DNA of 64,000 nt from Mycobacterium sp. 4858 (GCF_900240975.1 NZ_LT968776.1:1612001-1676000), one strand, 5' to 3'. Shown: positions 42,681-61,480, numbered from the stretch's first letter. The notes: generated by a model not told the origin, from the sequence alone. Numbers and translations: made by a program.

Positions 42681-44017
42681 TTCAGCGCGAAGCGGTTGTC
42701 CGGGTCGAGGCGAGCCTTCAGCTTGGCCAGGCGCCGATAGGTGACGTCGCCGAAGCTGGCCCGGATGCGCGCCTGCCCTTCATCGCCGACGAAGTTGAGG
42801 TACGTGCCTGCCGGACCGAACGGACGCAAAGCTTCATACGCATCATCGGTCCACGACTTGCAGCGTTCGGTGTCGGCGGGATCCGTCCAGGTCGTGATCA
42901 GATGCACGATGTAGGGATGGTGGCGGGCCGAAAAGGCCGTCGCCTCCGGCGGAACACGGCTGGGAAAGCCGCCGAGCCGGATCACATGCAGATGCGTTTG
43001 CGGCGCGGGGCGGCTGCGCCCGAGCAGCACGATACGCCGGATCGCGTCGTCGGACAGCTCCGTCAGAAAGATCGACTTCCAGTAGTTCAACCGGCCATAT
43101 GGGGATGTGTGGTCGAGGACCTGTTGCCAAGTGGGGTAGGCGATTTCGCGCTGGAGCGACATCACCGGTTCCGTGCTGACCCCGCGGGCCCGCAGCAGCG
43201 CCCCGATGGCGGTCCGACCGGCTTGTCCGGATGCGGCCGAGCAACCGAGGATCGTGACCAGGCCGCGTCCCGAACCCTCGTCGGTGCCGAAGTCGACGAG
43301 GGACGCGAGGTGGTCGTCGGCGCCCGCCATCTGTGCGCGGAAGTGTTCGAGCACGGCCTCGGCGTCGGTGTCGCCGTAGGCCCGTATGCCCCCGATGACG
43401 TGATCGACCGGATGCAGGTCGAGCACGAAGTGGGCCACCACCCCGAAGTTGCCGCCGCCGCCGCGCAGGCCCCACAGCACCTCCGGGTTCTGTGCTTCGC
43501 TGGCGAACAGCACCTCCCCGCCGGGCGGCACCAGGTTCGCGGCGGTCAAGTTGTCGCAGGTCAACCCGTATGCCCGGGACAACCAGCCGACCCCGCCACC
43601 GAGCGTGAACCCGCCCACGCCCGTCGATGACACCACCCCGCCGGGGCAGGCCAGGCCGTGACGGGCGGTGGCCTGGTCGATGTCGCGCCAGGTCGCGCCG
43701 GGCTCGATGACCGCGATTCGGTGCTCGGGATCAACCACCACACGACGCATCAGGGACAGGTCGATGAGGATGCCGCCATCGGTCGAGGAGTGTCCTGCGA
43801 CGCTGTGCCCGCTGCACCGCACCGCGATCTCGGCTCCGGAGCCGACGGCGTACCGAACGGCGGCGACGATATCCGCGCGGGAGCGGCAGCGGAGCACGAC
43901 GGCGGGCCGCTTGCCGATCAGGCCGTTGAAGACCCGCCGCGCTGCGTCGTAATCGGCGCTGTCGGGATGGACTACGTCGCCGGTGAATCCGGGAACCGCG
44001 TCAACCGTCAGAGTCAT
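42650..44017 (-). CDS. BBE-like FAD-dependent oxidoreductase, predicted bicovalent flavin
   Basis: A 455-residue PCMH/BBE flavoprotein. CSGHSVAGHSSTDGG contains the His for an 8-alpha-histidyl link and YGLTCDNL the Cys for a 6-S-cysteinyl link, so FAD is probably attached at two points, as in berberine bridge and gluco-oligosaccharide oxidases and in the tirandamycin oxidase TamL. The C-terminal BBE segment (YLNFVGDEG, then RRLAKLKARLDPDNRFALNQNI) is complete. It starts at ATG 44017, sharing a base with the NRPS stop (TGATG), so it is the last gene of the cluster and a likely post-assembly oxidase. Confidence 0.88.
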   Translation of the reverse strand: MTLTVDAVPGFTGDVVHPDSADYDAARRVFNGLIGKRPAVVLRCRSRADIVAAVRYAVGSGAEIAVRCSGHSVAGHSSTDGGILIDLSLMRRVVVDPEHRIAVIEPGATWRDIDQATARHGLACPGGVVSSTGVGGFTLGGGVGWLSRAYGLTCDNLTAANLVPPGGEVLFASEAQNPEVLWGLRGGGGNFGVVAHFVLDLHPVDHVIGGIRAYGDTDAEAVLEHFRAQMAGADDHLASLVDFGTDEGSGRGLVTILGCSAASGQAGRTAIGALLRARGVSTEPVMSLQREIAYPTWQQVLDHTSPYGRLNYWKSIFLTELSDDAIRRIVLLGRSRPAPQTHLHVIRLGGFPSRVPPEATAFSARHHPYIVHLITTWTDPADTERCKSWTDDAYEALRPFGPAGTYLNFVGDEGQARIRASFGDVTYRRLAKLKARLDPDNRFALNQNIEPATGP

Positions 44018-47000
44018 CAGAATCGGTAAGTGGTGCAGCCGACGGTGACACCCGAGCCGACCGCCAGTATCAGCGCGACGTCGCCCGCTCGTGCCAGCCC
44101 ATGCCGCCGGGCGTGATCCAGCCCGTACGGCAGGGACGACGTGAACAGGTCGGTGCCTGGTTGGTCATCCGCGTCGAACTCGACGAATCGTGATCGGGGG
44201 ACACCGATCTGGGCGGCCAGTTCGTCCAGATCGGCCGTCGACAGCTGCGGCGGGAGCACGACCGCGATGTCGGCGGGGTCGAGTCCCTCCAGCGTCAACA
44301 CTTCCTTGGTGGCCGACGGGATACAGCTCAGGTAGATGGCGGCGAGGTTGGGGTCGCGCTCAATTTGCAGCCAGCACCGCCCGTCCCGCTGCTGGGTGTA
44401 GGTGGCGAGCGCCCCGCCGTACTCCGGGTGTTGCTGGAAGACGAACCGGCCGAAGCCTTCCGCACCGTCGCTTCGGCTGAGCAGGACAGCCGAGCCCGTC
44501 TGGCTGATGCCGTTCAACGGATAGCCGGTTTCGGGGCCGTTGTTTTCTATCTCCGAGGCCACGACCATCGCATGGTCGGCCTTCCCCGCGCCGATCATCC
44601 CCGCGGCGACGTGGCAGGCGTTGAGGAAGCCGACCGAACCGTTGAGGACGTCGAAGGCGAGGGTCTTGGGGCCGTCCGGCGACTGCACTTCGCCGTTGAT
44701 TCCGAGTTCGCCGGCCACGAGCGCGGCAACCGCCGGTTCGCTGAGAAAGTCGTCGCGGTAGACGCCGGCGTGGACGATCAGACCGACCGCTGACCGGTCG
44801 ACGCCACCTTCGGCAAGGCACGCCGCGGCTGCTTGAACCGCCAACTCTATCGAGCTCGGAGACGTCGATTGCCCGGCGGGAGCGATGCCTACGCCGTCGA
44901 TGCGCACGCGGGGCGTCGCCGCTGCTTCCTTGCGGTGGTTTTCTGTTTCAAGGCTGCGGGCGTGCTGGCCGGCGCCCCGGCGCATTCGGTCCGGCAGGTC
45001 GTCGAAGGTATACAGCGCGGCGCCGATGCTCTGTCCGGAGCCGGTGATGGAAAAGACCACGTTGTCTCCGGACTTGATCCGGTTGCTCAGGATGTAGTCG
45101 TGCAGGGCGACGAAATGGGTCGTGCTGGCCGTGTTCCCGCGTTCCGCCACGTTGTAGATGGTGTTGTCCCGGTTGGCCGCGCCCGGTCCGAAGAGCTGGT
45201 TGACGGCGGCGACCGCGTCGTTGAGTGATGCCTCCGAGGTCTGGTGCATCACCAGGTGGTCGCAGGTTTCGGGCCGCCACCCGTGCCGTCGCATTACCGC
45301 CGCGACGTAGGGCACCGCATGCTTGACCGCGATCGCGGTCTGCGTGACGGAGTCGGTGAGCATGATGGCGCCGCCGTGCGGGGCTTCGGTCGCCTTGGCG
45401 ATGCACAGTTTGCTGTAGCGGCTGAAAGTCGCGATATCGATGTCGTGGAAGCCCACCCGGCCGTTGGGGCCGCGCTCCAGGATCACCGCCGCGCCGGCGT
45501 CACCCAGGGTCAGGCAGGCGAGCCTCGGGTCCATCGGCCCCTCGATTTCCTTCTGCGCCGTCTCCGTGAGGTGGCTGATGTACTCGCCGCTGACCACCAG
45601 CGCGTTGCGAACCACCCCGGTCTGCAGGAATGCGTCCGCCACGGTGATGCCGGTGAACATCCCGGCGCAGGCGTTGCTGATGTCGAAGGCCAGCGCGTTG
45701 CCAAAGCCACATTGGTCGCTCAGCCGCGAGGAAGTGCTGGGCTCGAACGTGAACCTGTGCCCGAGTCCGTCACGGCGGGAGATGTTGCAGGCGATGATGA
45801 GCTCGATGTCCTCGCGCCGGTAGCTCGACCGGGACAGGCAGTCGTCCGCCGCCTTCCGCGCAAGGTCGATCGAGAACTCGTCCTCGCCGACCACCCGTCG
45901 GCTCCTGATGCCGGTAAGGCGTTCCAGCGGTATGCGGATCTCGTTGGCGCACTCCGCCATGACCGTCTCGGTCGACACCGTTCGCGCCGGCAGGTACACG
46001 CCGATGCTTTCGATCACCGTGTTTCGCTTCTCGTCGGGTCCGACTTGCGCCGGACCCTCGTCGGCGACCGGCCCGTATTCGGCGGCGAGCTCGGCGATGG
46101 TGCCGTAGACGAACATCGACTCCGGTCGCAGTGGCAGGCCGGCCGCATTCGCCCGCACCGCGACCTCCAGGCTCTGCGTCGAGGCGCCGCCGAGAGCGAA
46201 GAAGTCGTCGTTGATGCCGACCCGTTCCAGACCCATGACGGCGCACCAGATCTCGGCCAGGACCTGTTCGGTGCGCGTGCGTGGAGCGACGAATGCCGGC
46301 TCCTGCGGCCCGGGCCCGCCGCCGGCCGCCATCAAGGCACGGCGGTCGATCTTTCCGCTCGACGTGAGCGGCAGCGCGTCCCTCACCTCGAAAACGCCGG
46401 GCACCATGGCGGCGGGAAGCAGCTCCAGGAGGAAGCGGCGCAGCTCGGCCGTCGACGGCGCCGCGCCCCCGGCCGCAACGACGTGGGCGACGAGGATGGT
46501 GTTCCCTCGGCTGTCGGTTCTGGTCACCACCGCGTTCTCGGCCACCGCGGGGTGTTTGGCCAGCGCCGCCTCCACCTCGCCCGGCTCGATCCGGAAGCCG
46601 CGAACCTTGACCTGGAAGTCGATGCGCCCCAGGTAATCAATGTTGCCGTCGGGCAGATATCGGGTCAGGTCGCGGGTGCGGAAAAGCCGCTCGCCGCGAC
46701 CCCCAAAACCCCCGCCGAACGGATCGGCAACAAAGCCGGCGGCCGTGAGATCGGGCCGGTTGAGGTAGCCGCGCCCAAGCCCGACACCGCCGATGAACAG
46801 CTCGCCGGGCACACCCACCGGCACCGGTTGCAGGTGTGCGTCCAGGATGTGCGCGCGGATGTTGGCGATCGGTCGCCCGATCGGCACCAGCGTGCCGGAT
46901 TCGCCACGCCGGCAGTGGAATCCGGTGACGTCGATCGCGGCCTCGGTGGGCCCGTACAGGTTGTAGAGCTCGGCGTCCAGCGTGGCAAGGAAGTGGTCCC

Positions 47001-49285
47001 GCAGGTCATACGGCAGCGCCTCGCCGCTGCAGAACACCCGGCGCAGCGTGGCGCAGGCGGCCACGCCGGGCTCGGCGAGGAAGCGACGCAACATCGATGG
47101 CACGAAATGCATTGTGGTGACGTCATTTTCGACGATTGTTCGAACCAGGTATGCGGCGTCCTTGTGGCCCTCGGGCTTGGCGATGACGAGCCGGGCCCCG
47201 CTGATCAACGGCCAGAAGAGCTCCCAGACGGACGGGTCGAAGCTCACCGGGGTCTTGTGCAGCACGCGGTCGTCGGCGGTCAGCCGGTAGGCGTCTTGCA
47301 TCCAGAGCAGGCGGTTACGGATCCCGGCGTGGGTGTTGAGGGTTCCCTTCGGCTTGCCGGTGGAACCGGACGTGTGGATGACGTAGGCGAGGTTCGCCGA
47401 TGTCGTCGCAGCTACGGGCGCCACGGCCGCCTCGTCGCCCGGCGGCGCGGTCGGCGCGTCCAGGCAGAGCCGGTGGCCGGTGAAGCCGGGCGGCAGCTGT
47501 GGCAGCTGGCGCTGGTGGGTGACGCAGACCGGCGCGTCCGGTACGTCCTGCAGCATCGCGGCCATGCGCTGCGCGGGCTGCGCGGAGTCCAGCGGCATGA
47601 ACGCGCCACCCGCCTTGAGGACGCCGAGCAGCGCCACCACCAGGTCCTCGGAGCGCTCCAGCAGGACGGGCACGACGACCTCGGGCCCCACGCCCAACTG
47701 CTGCAGCCGGTGCGCCAGGCCGTTGGCCCGGCGGTCGAGCTCGGCAAAGGTCAACTCGCGGCCCTCACACACCACCGCCACGGCGTCCGGGACGCGCGCG
47801 ACCGTTGCCGCGACCAGCTCGTGCAGGCAGGCCGGGCCGTCATAGCCGACCTCGGTCCGGTTCCAGGCGGCCCGCTGACGTCGCTCTTCCCCGGCGAGCA
47901 GCGGCAGCAGCGAGACCCGCCGGCTGGGATCGGCGACGATGCCGGCCAGGAGAGTGGCGAAGTGCCCGGCCATCCGCTCGATTGTGGTGGCGTCGAAGAG
48001 GTCGGTGTTGTACTGCAGTACGCCGGACAGCTTCCCGCCGTGTTCGCCTATCTCCATCATCAGGTCGAACGGCGCGCCGCCCTGCCCGACATGGAGGGTT
48101 TCCAGCCGCAGTCCCCCGCTTTCCCGACCGGTCCCGTCCGAGAAGCGACGCGTTTGCTCCCAGGCGAACGAAACCTGGAACAGCGGCGTGCGGCCCGGGT
48201 CACGCACCGGCCGAAGCCGCTCGACGAGCAGCGCGAAGGGATAGTCCTGGTGTTCGAGGGCGCCCCGCACGGTTTCTTTGACGCGGCCGAGCAGGTCCGT
48301 GAACGACGGGTCGCCGTGCAGGTCGGCGCGCAGCGGCACGGGATTGGTGAGGTAGCCGACCAGGCCCTCCAGCGCGACCCGGTCACGGCACGCGAACGGT
48401 GAGCCGATCACCAGGTCGCCCTGGCCACTGTAGCGATGCAGCAAGGTGGCGTAGGCCGCCAACAGCACCGTGTACGGCGTCGCTTCGAGGCCACGGCCCA
48501 GCTGCTTGATCCCGGCCGTCACCGTGTCGTCGATGGTGAAGCGGTGCACGGCGCCCGCATAGGTCTGGACGGCCGGTCGTGGCCGGTCGGTGGGCAATTG
48601 GAGGACCGGCAGGGCGCCGGCCAGCTGTTCACGCCAGTAGGCCCAAAGCCCGTCGCCCTCGGCGCCTGCGAGCATCCGGGTCTGCTGGTCGGCGTAGTCG
48701 ACGAAGCTTTCCGCGGGCGGTGGAGGCGGGTCCGCGCCGTGCTCGGCGGCATACAGCACGCGTAGCTCGTCCAGGATGATGTCGATGGACCAGAAGTCGA
48801 CGGCGATGTGATGCAGACCCAGGAGAAGTACGTGTTCCTCGGGTGTGCGCTCCAGCAGCGTCAGTCGCAGCACCGGGCCGGTGTAAAGGTCGAAAGGGCG
48901 CTCGGTCTCAAGGCGGATCCATTCGTCTACCTCATGCTCCCCCTCTCCGAGCCGGTGCCGGGCGATCCGCACCGGCCAGTGCGAGTGGACGAGCTGGACC
49001 GGTTGCCCGTCGCGCTCGGCGTACGTGGTCCGCAGCATCGGATGCCGGTCGACAAGTGACTGTGCCGCGCGTTCGAGCGCCGGCACATCGAGCGCGCCGC
49101 GGATCCGCCCGGCATACGTGACGGTGTACGCGGCGCTGGCCGGTGCGAGTTTGTGGATGAACCACATGGATCGCTGCCCGTACGACATCGGATACACCGA
49201 GGCCGTCTCCTCCGCTTCCTCCATGAGCAGCTGGGACAGCAGCGCGCGTTTCTTCTCGGGAGACAGACCGGAGATGTCGATGGCC

Positions 49286-49296
<11 letters not shown>
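44017..49296 (-). CDS. NRPS module (C-A-PCP) fused to two KASIII-like domains
   Basis: A 1759-residue protein. Condensation domain (35-470; H162-H163-x3-D167, with Phe after the Asp), adenylation domain (490-990; HTSGSTGKPKG, pocket residues D687 P688 W691 H730 F755 S757 L780 I788 D789 K982, a serine-like code; core A7 reads RTRDL instead of RTGDL), PCP (S1039 in LGGAS). Then come two thiolase-fold KASIII-like domains: the first (1090-1435) keeps C1210, H1351 and N1388; the second (1463-1759) has S1554 and P1682 where Cys and His should be and no matching Asn, so it is probably inactive. No thioesterase or reductase follows. The start overlaps the PKS stop by 11 nt. It would add one amino acid to the chain from the PKS; the KASIII part may release or extend it. 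Confidence 0.88.
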
Positions 49297-57244
<7,948 letters not shown>

Positions 57245-57246
57245 GA

Positions 57247-58338
57247 CTACGAGCCCCCGAACGCGAGCACCGGGTCGACCGTTACCGCGCGCCGCAGCCC
57301 CGCCACGCTCGCCAACAGACCGATGACCACCGCGGTCGCCATCAACGACAGGAAGGCCGAGGTGGTCACCACCACCAGCATGGGAAACAGCGGGCCGATC
57401 AGCACGGCCAGCAGGCCGCCGAGCATCGCCGCGATCGACGCGACGAGCACCGCCTGCAGGATGAGGCCGGCGAGCACCGATCCAGTGGCGACCCCGAGGG
57501 CTTTGAACACCGCGAAGTCGCGGGTCCGCTCCAGCGCGGAGAGATAGACCAGCGATCCCACGATCTGGGCGGCCACCGCCCACAGCAGAATCGCCAGGTA
57601 CGCCAGGGCCAGGCGAGCCCCGTGCAGCGGGCGCACCATGTCATCGACCGCAGCGCGGCGATCCACCAGACGGAAGCCGTCCGGAACGTGGTTGGGCTTG
57701 CCGCGCACACCGATGGCAGAGATCACCGGCTGCCCGGAGAACATCAACCGCTGCGCTCCGGCGACGGTGAGAAAGGCGTTGGGTTGGCCGGCGAGCGTGG
57801 TGGACTTGTCGACCAGGCCCACGATCCGCAGCACCTGCGAGCCCACCTCGACGGCGTCGCCTATGGACCGCCCCAGGGTGTTCGATATGGCGGCCTCATC
57901 GGGGTTCGACGGTGCCCGCCCCTTCGCGATGGGTGGCATCCCCAGTCCATGCTCGGGTACGCCGTAGACGTTGAGGTTTTCCGGTGCGCGCCGATCTTGC
58001 AGGATCGTGTTGCCGTAAACCACCGGGATCGCCGATTCGAAGCCCGGGTCCCGCGCGACCGCCTGCAGTTCGGCCTCCGGGAATCTCGAGGACCCCATGA
58101 ACGGGCCGACTGCGCCGGTTTTGATGAGGTAATTGTCGATGCCGATCGTGTCGACGACACGCTGGGCCTCGACCCGAAACCCCAACGTCAGCCCGGTGAG
58201 GATCAGGGTCATCGCGAATACCATCCCGGTGCCGACGGCCGCGATGATGAAGCGTCGCCGTCGCCACTGCATGTCCCGAAACGCGGTGATCAGCATGGGC
58301 GCACACGCCCGCTTTTGCAGGTCACCGAGATAACGCAC
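57247..58338 (-). CDS. FtsX/MacB-like ABC transporter permease
   Basis: A 363-residue permease: one N-terminal helix (about 28-52), a large extracytoplasmic MacB-PCD-like domain (55-240) and three C-terminal helices (about 245-268, 285-320, 325-350), the FtsX plan. It ends AVTVDPVLAFGGS, like other export permeases. The start is GTG 58338, supported by GGAGG at 58349-58345. It heads the operon, and the matching ATPase is fused to the PKS just downstream. A complete exporter would be a permease dimer with that ATPase; export of the lipopeptide-like product is the obvious inference. Confidence 0.88.
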   Translation of the reverse strand: MRYLGDLQKRACAPMLITAFRDMQWRRRRFIIAAVGTGMVFAMTLILTGLTLGFRVEAQRVVDTIGIDNYLIKTGAVGPFMGSSRFPEAELQAVARDPGFESAIPVVYGNTILQDRRAPENLNVYGVPEHGLGMPPIAKGRAPSNPDEAAISNTLGRSIGDAVEVGSQVLRIVGLVDKSTTLAGQPNAFLTVAGAQRLMFSGQPVISAIGVRGKPNHVPDGFRLVDRRAAVDDMVRPLHGARLALAYLAILLWAVAAQIVGSLVYLSALERTRDFAVFKALGVATGSVLAGLILQAVLVASIAAMLGGLLAVLIGPLFPMLVVVTTSAFLSLMATAVVIGLLASVAGLRRAVTVDPVLAFGGS

Positions 58339-58608
58339 GACTGGCCTCCAATTTAACTTTCCTCGTTAGAATCCCCAGCTCCGCGGTGGGTTACCTAGAG
58401 CCGAAGGGCCTTCATCGGGCGTGACTTACGCCATGCTTTCGCGGGCCAGGCTGCGATCTCCTCGCGATGCCCGTCCGCCAGCGTGGCGGCGCAGGCAGCG
58501 AGTTCAGCAAACATGCGTCGAAACGCGTTGACCGATAGCATCGCTCGGACCGATGGCGGCGTGCACCCGTGCACCCCGGTGCCGCGCCCACTTACGAGGG
58601 AATCCCCT

Positions 58609-58674
58609 GTGACGCTTGCAAAGTCGATCGTGCTATTCGCCGTGGCGGCCGTGTTCGAGATCGGCGGGGCGTGG
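58609..58674 (+). pseudogene. N-terminal remnant of a UPF0060 (YnfA-like) membrane protein gene
   Basis: From GTG 58609 the frame reads VTLAKSIVLFAVAAVFEIGG then AW, which matches the first helix of UPF0060/YnfA proteins (xxxSxLLFxLAAxxEIxGxW). GAGGGA lies 7 nt upstream, so the original start is intact. After codon 22 the similarity stops; the following frame runs antisense into the GNAT gene. The rest of the ~110-residue protein is missing, so this is a truncated relic. The surrounding 58339-58699 holds nothing else that I can support apart from the GGAGG site of the permease gene. Confidence 0.6.
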
Positions 58675-58699
58675 CCGTCATCATGTAGGCGCCGCGAAC

Positions 58700-59215
58700 T
58701 CACTGACCGTCGCGAACCAGCCACTTCTCGAACGCGATCGGGACGAACGGCCCCCAGGACGGCAGCGGGTCGGCGGGCACCCGGACGTAGCCGGCCGCGT
58801 CGTACAGCGCCTCGGCCTCGGGTTGCCGGTTACCGGTGATCAGGTAGAGCCGCCGGTACCCGCGCGCGGCGGCCTCGGTCTCGAGCGCCGCCAGTAGGGC
58901 CCGGGCGTAACCGCGGCGCCGCTGGGTGCGGTCGGTCCAGATCCGCTTGAGCTCGGCGGTCTCGGCGTCGTAGCGCCGGAACGCGCCGCCGGTGACGGGC
59001 ACGCCGTCGAGCACGCCGATCAGCAGGCCGCCGTCCGGCGCCGCCAACTCGGTCGCCGGCACGGGGAGCCAGGACAGGTGCGTGCTCGGCGTGCCGCCGT
59101 AGCGCTGCGCGTACTCGTCGGCCAACTCGGCCAGCAGCGGCTGCGCCAACGGATCATCGTGGGTGGCCGACACGAACCGCAGCCGGCTTGATGGGTGCAC
59201 CACGTCACCATCCAA
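58700..59215 (-). CDS. GNAT-family acetyltransferase
   Basis: A 171-residue GNAT protein. Acetyl-CoA-binding motif A is TQRRRGYARALLAALE (R/QxxGxG/A type), preceded by ELKRIW, and motif B is EALYDAAGYV. The start is uncertain: TTG 59215 or GTG 59203, both before the conserved part. It lies 30 nt downstream of the MMPL gene on the same strand and may be co-transcribed. The acceptor substrate is unknown. Confidence 0.85.
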   Translation of the reverse strand: MDGDVVHPSSRLRFVSATHDDPLAQPLLAELADEYAQRYGGTPSTHLSWLPVPATELAAPDGGLLIGVLDGVPVTGGAFRRYDAETAELKRIWTDRTQRRRGYARALLAALETEAAARGYRRLYLITGNRQPEAEALYDAAGYVRVPADPLPSWGPFVPIAFEKWLVRDGQ

Positions 59216-59245
59216 CGCCCCCTGACGCGGCGCATTCCGCTCGGC

Positions 59246-61480
59246 TCACCCGACCGGGTCGGCCGCGCGTGGGGCGTCCGGCAGCCGGGCGTCCGCCCGG
59301 CGGCGGAGCCGGGCAAGCGGTGCGGGCGCCCACCAGTTCAGGCGACCGAACACGTGCATGAAGGCCGGGACGAGCAGCACTCGCACCAGGGTCGCGTCCA
59401 CCAGGACCGCAAGGGTAAGCCCCACTCCGAACATCCGCATGAACGAGACGTCCGCGGACGTCAGGGCCGCGAACGAGATCGACATCAACAGCGCCGCCGC
59501 CGTGATGATCCGGCCCGTCCGGGCGACGCCCAACGCGATGCTCTCGTCGTTGTCGGACCGTGTGCGCGGCGACTCCAGCCAGTACTCCCGGATGCGGGCC
59601 AGCAGGAAAACCTCGTAGTCCATGGACAATCCGAATGCGATGCAGAACATCAACACCGGGATGTTGGCGACCAGGGTGCCGGTCGGGGTGGTGCCCAACG
59701 CCCCCAGATGCCCGTCCTGGAAGATCCACACCAAAGCGCCGAAGCCGGTGGTCAGCGACAGCATGTTGAGCAGCACCGCTTTGACGGGCAGCACCACGCT
59801 GCCGGTGAGGGCGAAGAGCAGCACCAGCGTGACGCACGCGACGAAGCCGAACAGCAGGGGCAATCGCGACGTGATCGCCTGCACCGAGTCGCGATTCATC
59901 TGGGCCATGCCGGTCATCTCGGCCCGCCGGTCCCCGGGCAACGCGATCGCGTGCAAGCGGTCCAGCTGAGCGTCGGAGGCCGCGGAATACAACGGCGCAC
60001 CGCTGGCCACCGTCAGATAGGCGCTCCCGGCCGCCAGGCCGGCCGGGACGGACGGCGGCCCCTTACGCTCGCCGGCGACGAAGGTGGCCGTCGGCGAGGA
60101 TACCGCCGACACGTCGGGAACCCGCGACAGCCGCGCGGCATACTCTTCGAGCTCGCCCGTCGTCAGGCCCTCGGTGTGCGCGATGACCACCCGTACCGTG
60201 GTCGCGGCGTCGGCACCGAAGTCTTGCCGGATCCGGTCGCTGACGGCGCGCGCCGACGATGACGCCGGCAGCACCCGATCGTCGGGATAACCCCATTTGA
60301 TGCCGAGGAACGGTGCGCCCAGAGCCAGCAGGAGGGCGATGATCGCCAGGCCGACCGGCAGCGCGTGCCGCATGGCAAGGGTGGCCGTGCGGTACCAGAA
60401 GGTCTGTTCGATCGCGACCGGGGGCGGCGGTGGGCGCCGAAACAGCCTGCGCCCCAAGTCCCAGACGTTGAGCGCGTCGAGCCGGTCTCCCAACGCGACG
60501 ATCACCGCGGGTGCGATCACCATCGCGGCCAGCGCCGCGAACGCCACCACCGCGACGCCGGCGTAGGCGAAGGACCGCAGGAAGTACATGGGGAAGATCA
60601 CCAGCGCCGAAAGCGCAAGGGCCACCGTCATGGCGGAGAACAGCACGGTGCGCCCGGCCGTGGCCATGGTGCGTGCGAGGGCTTCGTTGGGGCACCGCCC
60701 CTCGGCCAGCTCGTCGCGGTAGCGACTGATGATCAGCAGGGTGTAGTCGATGCCCAACGCCAAGGCCAGCGCCACCGCGACGTTCACGGCGAAGATCGAT
60801 ACGTCCGCGACCACCGCCACCGCGCGCAACACCGCGAGCGCGCCCAGGATTGCGAAGCCGCCGACCAGGATCGGCAGCGCGGCGGCGAGCAGGCCGCCGA
60901 AGACCCATACCAGCGCGACGAAACTCAACGGTATGGCCACGAATTCCATTCGTAGCAGGTCATTTTCGGTCTGCCGGTTGAGTTCTTCGTAGATCATGGC
61001 CATCCCGCCGGCCTGCACGGTCACGCCGTCGCGGTCGCGCGCCAGCCGGTCGGCCAGCTCCCGGGCGTGCTTCGGCGCGCCGCCTTCCCCGCCGTTGAGC
61101 GCGGCCACGATCAGTGCGGACCTGCCGTCGGCGCTGATCAATCCGGGCCGCGGCGCATTCCAGGGGGATGCCACCTGGGCGACGAACGGGGAGCGGGCCA
61201 GCTGCTGGATGATGTCCTCGCCGACGATCCGGGCGGGACCTTCGTTGACGCCGCCCGGTGAGCTCACCAGCAGCGTCATCTCCATGTCGCCCTGGCCGAA
61301 CTTCTCCCCCAGGATGGCCGCCGCGCGCGCCGATTCGGCCGTCTGGTCCAGGAATCCACCACCGGGCAGGGTCGCCGCGGCCGGGACACCGAAGACGGCG
61401 GCCAGGACGGCGACGACGATCGCCCCCGCGATCACCCGTCGCGGGGCGGAGATGGCGATCAGGGCCAGTCGCGTCAGCAT
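59246..61480 (-). CDS. MMPL-family RND transporter
   Basis: A 744-residue transporter with the two-fold RND repeat. The first helix (about 13-35) is followed by a porter domain, then helices around 165-330 with ALALGIDYTLLIISRYRDEL (the GxDY motif of MmpL proton relay), and the second half with AFGLSMDYEVFLLARIREYW near residue 610. It is shorter than classic MmpL1 (about 960 residues) and has no MmpS partner, so it is not the mmpL1 orthologue although it occupies that part of the map. The ATG at 61480 is chosen; the 26-residue extension upstream is polar. Export of a lipid is likely, possibly of the nearby cluster's product. Confidence 0.87.
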   Translation of the reverse strand: MLTRLALIAISAPRRVIAGAIVVAVLAAVFGVPAAATLPGGGFLDQTAESARAAAILGEKFGQGDMEMTLLVSSPGGVNEGPARIVGEDIIQQLARSPFVAQVASPWNAPRPGLISADGRSALIVAALNGGEGGAPKHARELADRLARDRDGVTVQAGGMAMIYEELNRQTENDLLRMEFVAIPLSFVALVWVFGGLLAAALPILVGGFAILGALAVLRAVAVVADVSIFAVNVAVALALALGIDYTLLIISRYRDELAEGRCPNEALARTMATAGRTVLFSAMTVALALSALVIFPMYFLRSFAYAGVAVVAFAALAAMVIAPAVIVALGDRLDALNVWDLGRRLFRRPPPPPVAIEQTFWYRTATLAMRHALPVGLAIIALLLALGAPFLGIKWGYPDDRVLPASSSARAVSDRIRQDFGADAATTVRVVIAHTEGLTTGELEEYAARLSRVPDVSAVSSPTATFVAGERKGPPSVPAGLAAGSAYLTVASGAPLYSAASDAQLDRLHAIALPGDRRAEMTGMAQMNRDSVQAITSRLPLLFGFVACVTLVLLFALTGSVVLPVKAVLLNMLSLTTGFGALVWIFQDGHLGALGTTPTGTLVANIPVLMFCIAFGLSMDYEVFLLARIREYWLESPRTRSDNDESIALGVARTGRIITAAALLMSISFAALTSADVSFMRMFGVGLTLAVLVDATLVRVLLVPAFMHVFGRLNWWAPAPLARLRRRADARLPDAPRAADPVG

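Noticed and set aside
58395..58724. 109-codon minus-strand ORF between permease and GNAT genes
   Set aside because: No ribosome-binding site, no family similarity, and it runs antisense to the UPF0060 remnant.
59246..61480. Naming the transporter mmpL1
   Set aside because: It is about 200 residues shorter than MmpL1, has no MmpS partner and is not next to fadD30.
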